A stretch of DNA of 64,000 bases from Vibrio splendidus (GTDB lineage: Bacteria > Pseudomonadota > Gammaproteobacteria > Enterobacterales > Vibrionaceae), in the NCBI RefSeq assembly GCF_001557875.1, contig NZ_LNRF01000013.1:1-64000 (forward strand), written 5' to 3'. Every line of letters starts with the position of its first letter. The stretch's first letter is position 1. Positions 33,518-41,415 of this stretch are shown in pieces. Both the position numbers and the translations under genes were made by a program. The notes under the pieces are model-generated. The model searched no databases and had not been told where the DNA came from. It was given only the letters and a program-made list of their open reading frames with translations.

Positions 33518-35487
33518 GAGTCTGTGCCTTTTGGTAGAGTGACGATAAAGGTGGTGCCTTGGTGTTCAACTGACTCCACGTGAATCGAGCCGCCAAAGTC
33601 TTTAATTATGCTGTATGCGATAGACAAACCGAGCCCGAGCCCCTTACCTGTTGCCTTACGGGTATAAAATGGGTCGAACAGATAAGGGATGTCCTCTTCG
33701 GGTATCCCTAATCCATTGTCCTTAACTGCAATTTGAATAGTGTTCGGATGCTCTTGGGTGGAGATGCTGAGCAGAGGCTGCTCCCTATGTTCAACGGCGT
33801 CTAAAGCATTGCTGATCAAATTCACCAGTACCTGCTCCAAGCGAATACTGTTAGCACGAACCATTTGGTCACTCTGTGGGGAATACTGAATCGAGACCCT
33901 ACTTTGCCTAGTTTCAAACAAGTCGATAGCATCACTAATCACCTTTACCAGTTTTACGTTATCAATCTTGCCATCGCTCTTACGTGAGAAGGCTTTCAAG
34001 TGACGGGTGATTGCCGCCACCTTATCTAGCAGCACTTCAATCTTTTGAAGATTATCTTCGGCTCTATCTGGTCTTTGCTTACCTAACCACAATTGAGCGC
34101 TTCGAACATGGCTGTTTACCGCAGTTAATGGTTGATTGATCTCGTGAGTGATTCCAACACTTAATTGCCCCAACGCGGCCAGTTTTCCTGCTTGGATGAG
34201 CTCATCTTGGGTAACACGCAGCTTGGCTTCAGCTAAAGTGCGCTCTTCCACCTCAGCCTCCAACTTACGGTTGGTTTGTTTAACGACTTTGGCCGTGGTC
34301 TGAAATACCTTTAAGTACTTAGCCATTTGCGTCACTTCATCTTTGCCACGAATCGCGACTTCGGTATCTAAATGGCCAGTAGAAATCGCGAACATGTTGT
34401 CTTTAAGCTGTAATAGCCTTTCTAAAATACTCTTGCGCACATAGAACCATGAGATAGCCGCGGCAGCTAACACACTAAAAAGAGAGAGAAAAAGTGACAA
34501 ACGTTGGTTGGATTGCAAAGAGTGTTGCGCCTGCTGAATCGACTGATCAATATTGCGGTTCACTTGACTAGTGTTACGTTCGATTTGTACCGTTAACTGA
34601 TTCAAATGTTCACGGCTGTTTTGTAAGAAATACTGCTCTTGATAGAGGTGATCGAGCGCTTTGTTTTTCAGCCCATACAAGCTGCTATCACTTGAGGCTA
34701 GGTTGTAAATTACGGTGAGCTGATGATCCAGCTCTGGAAAGGCACTTCTTAAATCGCCACTTACCCAAAGCTGCCACCATTCTTCCCCTACTTGCTCTAA
34801 GCGGTAACTGGTGTAATCCAACTCATTAAAGCTCGAGTCGTTATACAGTTTTTCAACCAAGCCTAATTGGTAGTACAACAGGGATTTTAACTGCGAGTAT
34901 TGGACCTGATCTTTGGCTGAATCAGGCAAGCTATCGAGTGAATCACTGGCTTGCTGCAATAGCGGGTAAAAGCCTTCGAGTAGATTTCGAAGTTCTTGAT
35001 TGAGTTGTTCTGACTCAATCTCACTTTGATACAACAGGCTCAGACTATTATTAACTTGGGCGATAAGATCTTTAAAGTAGGAGTGATAATCAGGGAATTG
35101 AACCATAACGCTATTCATTACTGATATAGCCTCTTCAATTTTAAGCATCGCCTGTTTGCGCTCTAAATTGGATTCTGCGTCACTGAGTTGTGATGAGGTG
35201 GTGATAATCACTCGCACCATGTCGTTCAAGCGTGCAGCGTTATCTAAGGCAGGGATTTCACTCTCTTTTAATTCGACAAGCCTTTGATTTAGGTTGTCAA
35301 AGGTGAAGCTGGAAACAACCGAAAGGAAGATGGTGGTCATCGATAACATGGCCAATGCCAACACCAAGCGCAGTTCAATGCCTTTCCAACCAAACCACTT
35401 ACGACGCGGAATCTTGATCGGAAATGGACGTTCAAAACGATCCTTACTATCTATCACCTCTGAGACACGACTACTCACTCGCCCCAC
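33514..35487 (-). CDS. sensor histidine kinase, DctB-like family
   Basis: A 657-residue membrane kinase. Two transmembrane segments (about residues 38-60 and 330-350) flank a 270-residue, mostly helical periplasmic sensor. A HAMP domain, a coiled coil (about 400-430), HisKA with His448 in GQLSVGITHEINQPL, and HATPase_c (NLISNALDAVEH, DNGLGIPEED, GKGLGLGLSIAYSI) follow. The start is a GTG at 35487; a second GTG three codons later has the better AAGGTGG spacing. The periplasmic fold differs from the PAS-type DctB sensor and recalls PgtB. It should signal the adjacent regulator. Confidence 0.9.
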   Translation of the reverse strand: MGRVSSRVSEVIDSKDRFERPFPIKIPRRKWFGWKGIELRLVLALAMLSMTTIFLSVVSSFTFDNLNQRLVELKESEIPALDNAARLNDMVRVIITTSSQLSDAESNLERKQAMLKIEEAISVMNSVMVQFPDYHSYFKDLIAQVNNSLSLLYQSEIESEQLNQELRNLLEGFYPLLQQASDSLDSLPDSAKDQVQYSQLKSLLYYQLGLVEKLYNDSSFNELDYTSYRLEQVGEEWWQLWVSGDLRSAFPELDHQLTVIYNLASSDSSLYGLKNKALDHLYQEQYFLQNSREHLNQLTVQIERNTSQVNRNIDQSIQQAQHSLQSNQRLSLFLSLFSVLAAAAISWFYVRKSILERLLQLKDNMFAISTGHLDTEVAIRGKDEVTQMAKYLKVFQTTAKVVKQTNRKLEAEVEERTLAEAKLRVTQDELIQAGKLAALGQLSVGITHEINQPLTAVNSHVRSAQLWLGKQRPDRAEDNLQKIEVLLDKVAAITRHLKAFSRKSDGKIDNVKLVKVISDAIDLFETRQSRVSIQYSPQSDQMVRANSIRLEQVLVNLISNALDAVEHREQPLLSISTQEHPNTIQIAVKDNGLGIPEEDIPYLFDPFYTRKATGKGLGLGLSIAYSIIKDFGGSIHVESVEHQGTTFIVTLPKGTDS

Positions 35488-35712
35488 CTTTTTCTCATCA
35501 AAAAACCAACAGGAAAGGTCAATGATTCAATCAGTTAGGTGGTCAACCTGACTTAAAGCCACTTCAAATAGTTTTAGAGAAACTATGAAAACAAGAGTAA
35601 TCATTAACATTTCACATAAAACACCATAACAATTATTTTATAAACCCTAGACTGTCTGTTTTGAGAGAGAAGAAAGTGACGTCACCGACAGAAACGTGAT
35701 TACTCTATCAAT

Positions 35713-35747
35713 ACAAAAAATCGCATAGGCTTTGACCTATGCGATTT
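35713..35747 (-). terminator. terminator after dgcA
   Basis: AAATCGCATAGG and CCTATGCGATTT form a 12-bp stem with a 6-nt loop, followed on the minus strand by T's. A nearly identical hairpin lies at 38912-38947. Confidence 0.87.
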
Positions 35748-35787
35748 CATCAGTATCACGTCAATTTGATGGTCGAGACTCAACGAG

Positions 35788-36774
35788 TTAAAGAATGATC
35801 ATCCCATCTCGATAGTTCAGTGCTGGCGAAACATCTTGGCCAAGTAATACAGGGCCGTCGAGGTCGACAACTTCAGATTGAACCGCGATAGGCAGTGCAG
35901 CACGCATGGCTAATGAGGTCCCGAGCATACAACCCGACATCAGAGTGAAACCGAGCTTTTTGGCTTCTTCTGCGAGTGCTAATGCCTCTGTTAAACCGCC
36001 CGTTTTATCTAGCTTGATGTTGACCATTTCATACTTACCTACCAACGATGGCAGTTGTGAAGTGGTATGGCAGCTTTCATCAGCACACAACGGAATCGGA
36101 TGCTTGATGTGTGCCAGCGAGGCATCATGCTGCTGTGGTAAAGGCTGTTCGATCATCACAATGTCAAACTCAGCCAGTTGATTAAACAGCTCTTCAAGGT
36201 TGAGCCCTGTCCACGCTTCATTGGCATCAAGTACAATTTGAACACCTTCGGCAGCTTCTCGTACCGCACGAACACGTTCAATCACCTGCTCACCATCCAG
36301 CTTTACTTTCAGTAACTTTGCGCCATTCTCGACATAATCATGCGCTTGTATTGCCATTGCTTCTGGCGTGCCTATCGAGACAGTCATTGCGGTAACCATT
36401 TGCTCTGGCAACTCAAACAAACTATTTGGGAACATCTGGTCATTTTGCTGTGCTTCAAATTCCCAAAGCGCACAATCGACAGCATTACGCGCCGCCCCTC
36501 CAGGTAACAAAGACAGAAGGTGCTCTCTTAGCGCTGCGGGATCAGTCATGCCTCGCTCAAACATGGCTTCAAGTGCGCTAGACGCCTGTTGGATTTGCGC
36601 CAGCACAGACTCCGATGACTCGCCATAGCGTGGGTAAGGCGTACACTCGCCTTGCGCTTGTTTGCCATCATGTTCAATGTAAACACGAACAACGTGACAC
36701 TCAGTACGGCTGCCTCGAGAGATGCGAAAAGGCGTTTGCATCGCGATAGTAATGGGTTCTGCTGTAATCTTCAT
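35788..36774 (-). CDS. dgcA: N-acetyl-D-glutamate racemase DgcA (dipeptide epimerase family)
   Basis: A 328-residue enolase-superfamily enzyme. The acid-base lysines KVK (Lys156 and Lys158), metal ligands Asp183, Glu209 and Asp232 (LDANEAW, MIEQPL, CADES) and the second-face KLDK (Lys254-257) are present. On sequence alone it would be called L-Ala-D/L-Glu epimerase. The neighbouring DUF1611 gene and LysR gene identify it as DgcA, which interconverts N-acetyl-D- and L-glutamate in D-glutamate catabolism of marine bacteria. It is the last gene of the operon, 57 nt after dgcN. Confidence 0.85.
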   Translation of the reverse strand: MKITAEPITIAMQTPFRISRGSRTECHVVRVYIEHDGKQAQGECTPYPRYGESSESVLAQIQQASSALEAMFERGMTDPAALREHLLSLLPGGAARNAVDCALWEFEAQQNDQMFPNSLFELPEQMVTAMTVSIGTPEAMAIQAHDYVENGAKLLKVKLDGEQVIERVRAVREAAEGVQIVLDANEAWTGLNLEELFNQLAEFDIVMIEQPLPQQHDASLAHIKHPIPLCADESCHTTSQLPSLVGKYEMVNIKLDKTGGLTEALALAEEAKKLGFTLMSGCMLGTSLAMRAALPIAVQSEVVDLDGPVLLGQDVSPALNYRDGMIIL

Positions 36775-36831
36775 AATTTCACTCGGTTGATGTTCGCTTT
36801 AACAAATGGAAACGTAGAAATGATGAAACCG

Positions 36832-37839
36832 TTAAAGTGAATGTCGCAAATGATCAGTAATATGTTGTACACCAAAACGAACTGGATCCGTCACTGGTAC
36901 TTGATAAAGTGTGGTCCATTCTTGGCACAATATCTCAGCATCTTCAATGCTAATCGCCGATGTGTTCAGGCAGATACCCACCAGCTTCACATCTGGATTT
37001 GTCAGTCGCGCCGCTTGTAAGTTCGCTTCAATGGTCTGCTCTATGCTTGGCAATTGAGCATGAGGAAGGTTGCGAATATGTGGTCGCCCGACTTCATGAC
37101 ACAAAACCAAAGCATCAGCTTGTGCGCCATGTAATAAACCTAAACTCACGCCCGCAAAAGATGGATTGAACAACGAACCTTGGCCTTCAATGATGTCCCA
37201 CTCGTGATCGGTAAATTCAGGGCTTATCGCTTCAACCGCGCCGGAAATAAAATCGGCAACGACTGCATCAATCGAAATACCACTGCCTTCAATCAAGATA
37301 CCCGTCTGGCCTGTCGCTTTAAACTGAGCTGATGTGCCCGCTTCTTTAAGCGACTTTTCAATGGCCAACGCCGAAAACATTTTCCCTACTGAGCAATCCG
37401 TTCCTACCGTTAGAAGACGCTTACCTTGACGAGGTTTACCATTACCCACGTTCAGGTCACCATCAAAATGGCGTACATCATGAAGCTTAGTCAATCCTCG
37501 CTGTTGCATGTCAGCAAGCGGTGAAAATTCACTCAGTCGTTGGTGCATTCCAGATGCAATCTCAAAACCCATTTCTGCTGCTGCCAATATGGTTGGCTGC
37601 CATGAATCAGGAATAACACCGCCAGGGTTCGCAGTACCAATCACTAGAGTTTTAGCACCCTGCGTTTGTGCCTCTTGCAAAGTCATATCGGTTAAGCCAA
37701 GAGAAACAGTTTCGTCTGTTAAACGCAGTTGGCCTAGACAGATTTCTGGTCGCCATTGGTGAATACCACGGGCTGTTTTTGCGGCCAATGGGTCAGTAAC
37801 ATCCCCAAGAAAAAGAAGGTAAGGTTGAGCGATAGACAT
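36832..37839 (-). CDS. dgcN: D-glutamate N-acetyltransferase DgcN (DUF1611)
   Basis: A 335-residue DUF1611 protein. The N-terminal domain (about 1-130) precedes a P-loop-like GTDCSVGKM (residues 146-154) and a C-terminal nucleotide-binding-like fold (EGQGSLFNPSFAGVSLGLLHG). In DgcN this fold serves acetyl-CoA-dependent acetylation of D-Glu. The start at 37839 is chosen because AGGA then lies 6 nt upstream; the ATG two codons earlier abuts it. It follows the LysR gene on the same strand and precedes dgcA. Confidence 0.85.
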   Translation of the reverse strand: MSIAQPYLLFLGDVTDPLAAKTARGIHQWRPEICLGQLRLTDETVSLGLTDMTLQEAQTQGAKTLVIGTANPGGVIPDSWQPTILAAAEMGFEIASGMHQRLSEFSPLADMQQRGLTKLHDVRHFDGDLNVGNGKPRQGKRLLTVGTDCSVGKMFSALAIEKSLKEAGTSAQFKATGQTGILIEGSGISIDAVVADFISGAVEAISPEFTDHEWDIIEGQGSLFNPSFAGVSLGLLHGAQADALVLCHEVGRPHIRNLPHAQLPSIEQTIEANLQAARLTNPDVKLVGICLNTSAISIEDAEILCQEWTTLYQVPVTDPVRFGVQHITDHLRHSL

Positions 37840-37921
37840 GAGCATTCCTAATTAATAAGTCCTTATATGGAATTACTTTAATTAAGAAGTTAAAGGCTGC
37901 CGAATACCTATTTATCGACAC

Positions 37922-37942
37922 CCTATAACCTTAGGTTATAGG
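37922..37942. promoter_or_regulatory. 21-bp palindrome, candidate DgcR operator
   Basis: CCTATAACC-TTA-GGTTATAGG is a perfect palindrome that overlaps the stop codon of the lysR gene, 83 nt upstream of dgcN. The ATAACC/GGTTAT core fits LTTR dyads. Confidence 0.62.
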
Positions 37943-38842
37943 TTGAGCATGGCTCTTTAATGAAGCAATAAATTGTTTAAAGGAAATCGACTGAGGGGTG
38001 TGCTCTGCGCAAAGCATCGAAACCGAAAATTGAATATCCGGTTGTAATGGCAACACACAAATCGACTCATCGTTTTGATAGTGCTCCGCAGTCCAAGGGT
38101 CGACAATCGCAAACCCCGCTTGATGCTTGACGAGCTCTGCCGCTGCGCTGTAGCTACGAACTGAAATAGGGTGATGATATCGGCTATCACGAGCAGAAAG
38201 ATTCTGATGGAGAAGCAAACCAATAGGGTCCCTGCTATCAAGCCCAATGATAGGCAAAGGGTGTTCGATAAGTTCTTCGAGGGTCGGCGCTTCAGATAAC
38301 GATTCAACCATACCTGCAGGAGCTAGCACCTTAAGAGATTGAACCAACAACACTTCACTTAATATCGCGGGCGGCGTTTCATCGCCAAACGCTATAGCAA
38401 TATCAAGCTCATGCTTTAATAGCCCAGCACATAGTTCGTCACGGTTGGCTGTCAGTAGTTCAAAAGAGAGTTCTTGCTCGCGAGACATTTGGGCGATCAC
38501 CGGAGTCAGCAATTTAGTCGCCAGAATCGGTGGCGCACCAATGCGTAAATGCTGATGTCCTTGCTTGACTTTGTTGGTCAAAGAACGAAATTGACCCAGT
38601 TGCTGATAGACCTTTTCCGCTTCCGGCAGCAAGGTTTTCGCTTCAACCGTTGGTACTAAGCGCCCTTTAACTCGTTCGAATAAACCAAACCCGAGTTGTT
38701 GCTCAGTGTGCGCCAAAATACGGGTCACGTTAGGTTGCGATACATGCAAACTGCGCGCGGCTCCAGATACGGTTCCGGTCTGCATAATGGCGTAAAAGAC
38801 TTCCAACTGTCTTAGGTTCAAATCAGTATCCTTTGGATTCAC
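37931..38842 (-). CDS. dgcR: LysR-family regulator of the D-glutamate operon (DgcR-like)
   Basis: A 303-residue LTTR. HTH about residues 10-65 (VSGAARSLHVSQPNVTRILAH, then FERVKGRLVPT), and an effector domain with GAPPILATKLL and GFAIVDPW. Unlike most LTTRs it is co-directional with its target genes, dgcN and dgcA. In characterised systems a LysR protein, DgcR, activates dgcN-dgcA in response to D-Glu; I assign it by context and family. Confidence 0.83.
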   Translation of the reverse strand: MNPKDTDLNLRQLEVFYAIMQTGTVSGAARSLHVSQPNVTRILAHTEQQLGFGLFERVKGRLVPTVEAKTLLPEAEKVYQQLGQFRSLTNKVKQGHQHLRIGAPPILATKLLTPVIAQMSREQELSFELLTANRDELCAGLLKHELDIAIAFGDETPPAILSEVLLVQSLKVLAPAGMVESLSEAPTLEELIEHPLPIIGLDSRDPIGLLLHQNLSARDSRYHHPISVRSYSAAAELVKHQAGFAIVDPWTAEHYQNDESICVLPLQPDIQFSVSMLCAEHTPQSISFKQFIASLKSHAQPIT

Positions 38843-38911
38843 AAGCTAGATTAAGCAGCTAGAGATACTAGCATATAGCAAGTATGCATCCAGATAGAAT
38901 GACACCAAATA

Positions 38912-38947
38912 CAAAAAATCGCATAGGCCCCCACCCATGCGATTTTT
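38912..38947 (-). terminator. terminator after the dioxygenase gene
   Basis: AAATCGCATAGG and CC(C)ATGCGATTT stem, with A6 on the left and T5 on the right. It ends the leftward sulfoquinovose cluster and may also act on rightward transcripts. Confidence 0.85.
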
Positions 38948-38975
38948 ATTTAAAATCCTCTCAGTAAAGTAAGGG

Positions 38976-39950
38976 TTATTTCCCCAAAACAACCATCACT
39001 TTACGTTTTTTATCTCCAGAGAAAGGACGACGACCATGCATAGCAAGGTTATTATCAACTAGCGCTACATCACCAGCCTGCCAGTTAAGATCAAATGACA
39101 ACTCTTCGGAGATCTTAGAAATCGTCTCTAAAAATGACTTAGGCATTTCAGAATCATCTCCAAAGCACAAAGCCTTTACAGGGTTCTCTTTAACGCCTTC
39201 CCAACCCTCGAATGCAGCAATAATTTGATTGAAGAACACCTTGCGACCATCAGCGACAGTTTTGATCCCCGCTAAAGCCCCCGTTTGAGCCAGCAAATCA
39301 CCATTATCTTGCCACGTCCACGTGTAACCTAGCTCTTTCAATTTCTCTTCAGCTTGTTGCTCGTTTTCCACGCTTAGGGTACTTAGCCAACTACGACCTT
39401 GTGCTGACTCTGCACTATCACCCCCCGGCATAGTCGTCGTGTACTTAATTCCAACTTCTTCTAGCTTATTTGTTAGTTCAGGCTCAGCTTTGATTAGCTC
39501 GTTATAGATCATATCTGAACGACATAATACAGTTGCCCCACCCTGCTCTGCTGGGCTCTCACAAAATAGTGAAATACGGTTTGGATAAATAGGTGTTTGT
39601 GCCATTTCGTTGTGCAAGTTAATCGCAACTTCTTTAGGTCCTTCATTAGCTGTGAAGACAAGATCTGTAAAGTTGATACGCACTGCGTTCGACAATGACT
39701 CTTTATAGGTAAAATTCTCGTAACCGAACGAGGCAAAAAATGCATCATAGCTTTCAGCATCCACAACAGGGAAACCACGAAATAGAATAGCCCCAGTGCA
39801 AAGCAGCTCCGCTTCCAAGTGCTCACGGTGCTCTTCAATCCATGCTTTCGCTTCTGCCAGTGTTGTCACTGAGCCATCATTTTCAATGATCGTTGGAAAA
39901 TTGCTTACTTCAAACTCTAGTGTTTCTGTGATTTTATTTAGTACGCCCAT
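38976..39950 (-). CDS. TauD/TfdA-family Fe(II)/2-oxoglutarate dioxygenase
   Basis: A 324-residue non-haem iron dioxygenase of the SyrP-like branch of the TauD family. The iron facial triad is HNE (His113, Glu115) plus the C-terminal His in AMHGRRPF (about residue 305), with the adjacent Arg binding 2-oxoglutarate. The start at 39950 follows AAGGGA at 8 nt. It is 10 nt after the aldo-keto reductase gene, last in the sulfoquinovose cluster. TauD-type enzymes desulfonate sulfonates oxidatively. By analogy with SqoD it may turn SQ into 6-oxo-glucose plus sulfite. The substrate is inferred from context only. Confidence 0.83.
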   Translation of the reverse strand: MGVLNKITETLEFEVSNFPTIIENDGSVTTLAEAKAWIEEHREHLEAELLCTGAILFRGFPVVDAESYDAFFASFGYENFTYKESLSNAVRINFTDLVFTANEGPKEVAINLHNEMAQTPIYPNRISLFCESPAEQGGATVLCRSDMIYNELIKAEPELTNKLEEVGIKYTTTMPGGDSAESAQGRSWLSTLSVENEQQAEEKLKELGYTWTWQDNGDLLAQTGALAGIKTVADGRKVFFNQIIAAFEGWEGVKENPVKALCFGDDSEMPKSFLETISKISEELSFDLNWQAGDVALVDNNLAMHGRRPFSGDKKRKVMVVLGK

Positions 39951-39960
39951 GATTAGTCCC

Positions 39961-40923
39961 TTAATCGTAAATTGGTGAAAAGTGGTTAAACGCAGCTTCG
40001 CAGAAATCGCCAGGATCATTGAATCGGCGGTTAATGTTCAACGCTGAAATTGACTCCATTTCGCGCTCAGTTAGCTCGAAATCAAAAATAGAAATATTCT
40101 CTTTCAAGCGCTCCACTTTTGAGCTTTTAGGTATGATGGTGCAACCACGCTGCACTCCCCAACGTAACGCAACCTGAGCGGGTGTTTTTCCATGCTCTTT
40201 TGCCGCATTGACTACAACTTCTTGCTCTAAAACAGATTCCAGTTTGTCTGCCATATTGAGCTCTAAGTAGGATAAAGCGCCAAGTGGAGAGAAGGTTGTT
40301 ACCGAGATACCATAGCCTTTCGCAAGCTTGATCAAACGCTCTTGCGTTAAGTATGGGTGAGACTCAATTTGTAATTCACTAGGCTTAATCTTTGCGTAAG
40401 CCATTAAGTCATTAAGCAAACCTGAATTGTAGTTACATACGCCAATATTCTTTACTAGCCCGGCTTCAGCCAGTTCTTCCATTGCTTGCCAAGTTTCGAA
40501 CAAAGGCACTGGCTCAATCATCATCTTCGGCTCATCCGCTTGAGGATCAAAGATCCACTCTGGCGGGTAACGAGTTTCAAATGGAACATAGGGCTGTGCG
40601 ATTGGAAAATGCACAAGATAAGAATCTAAGTAATCCACTCCAAGATCTTGAAGTGTGCGCTCTAAAGCTGGACGCACGTGTTCTTTCTTATGGTAGGTAT
40701 TCCAAAGCTTTGACGTTATCCAAAGATCCTCACGCTTCACTATGCCATCTTCAATCGCGCGCTTAATACCCTGGCCCACTTCTTTCTCGTTACCATAGTC
40801 ACATGCGCTATCAAGTAATCGATAACCAATTTTAATCGCGTTATAAACCGTTTCGGCACATTGATCTTTTTCAATCTTCCACAACCCTAAACCTACTTTA
40901 GGGATTCCGTAGTTGTCGCTCAT
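39961..40923 (-). CDS. aldo-keto reductase (xylose reductase-like)
   Basis: A 320-residue AKR. The catalytic tetrad Asp38, Tyr43, Lys72 and His105 is complete. PKVGLGLWKI, LDSACDYGNE and the cofactor loop IPKSSKVERLKENI (Lys, Ser, Arg: NADP(H)-type) are clear, and the C-terminal NRRFNDPGD recalls the xylose reductase branch. Between the EIIB gene and the dioxygenase gene, it is a candidate for reducing 6-oxo-glucose to glucose, as AKRs do in desulfonating SQ pathways, or sulfolactaldehyde to DHPS. AAGGAA precedes the start. Confidence 0.88.
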   Translation of the reverse strand: MSDNYGIPKVGLGLWKIEKDQCAETVYNAIKIGYRLLDSACDYGNEKEVGQGIKRAIEDGIVKREDLWITSKLWNTYHKKEHVRPALERTLQDLGVDYLDSYLVHFPIAQPYVPFETRYPPEWIFDPQADEPKMMIEPVPLFETWQAMEELAEAGLVKNIGVCNYNSGLLNDLMAYAKIKPSELQIESHPYLTQERLIKLAKGYGISVTTFSPLGALSYLELNMADKLESVLEQEVVVNAAKEHGKTPAQVALRWGVQRGCTIIPKSSKVERLKENISIFDFELTEREMESISALNINRRFNDPGDFCEAAFNHFSPIYD

Positions 40924-41053
40924 TGTTCTTCCTTTTTACTTATGGCGCTCTATTTTTATTTTTGAGCTTATTTTAGGTATGACTTTACTGCCAGGCATAA
41001 GCATTAAACTACCGCCTGTCTATTTATTTAGTTTTTAATAACTAGTTAATGTA

Positions 41054-41320
41054 TTACTGCCCTGATATTTTTCTTATTTCATCGGCAATAACATGAACAT
41101 TCAAAAATACAACTTGGATATGATTATCTGGTAGTCGGATAAAACCGAGAGCACCTTGTCGTCGCAATAAGCTTTCATTAACTGTTTCAATATCTTTCAC
41201 TTGTATACGTAATCGAGTAGCACAATTATCAATATGCCCTTCGACGATATTATCGACACCACCAAGACCTGAAATTATCTTATTTGCTTTGGCTGTCAGG
41301 TTACCTTTATCTCTGATCAT
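41054..41320 (-). CDS. stand-alone PTS EIIB domain (glucose family)
   Basis: An 88-residue protein equal to one EIIB domain of the Glc family (PF00367). LGGVDNIVEGHIDNCATRLRI contains the phosphocysteine, Cys33, and the fold ends with NHIQVVFLNVHVIADEI. There is no EIIC or EIIA gene nearby. It lies co-directionally between the TRAP binding protein gene and the aldo-keto reductase gene. It may be a phospho-sensor of PTS state or a remnant of a sugar PTS. A link to sulfosugar uptake is inference. Confidence 0.82.
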   Translation of the reverse strand: MIRDKGNLTAKANKIISGLGGVDNIVEGHIDNCATRLRIQVKDIETVNESLLRRQGALGFIRLPDNHIQVVFLNVHVIADEIRKISGQ

Positions 41321-41415
41321 ATTAATCTCACAGTTAAAACGACATGATTTAAGAGCAATACTTCACATAGAAGCCAAGTATCGCTCTATAAGATATTTAT
41401 TAAATTAAACTGGGG

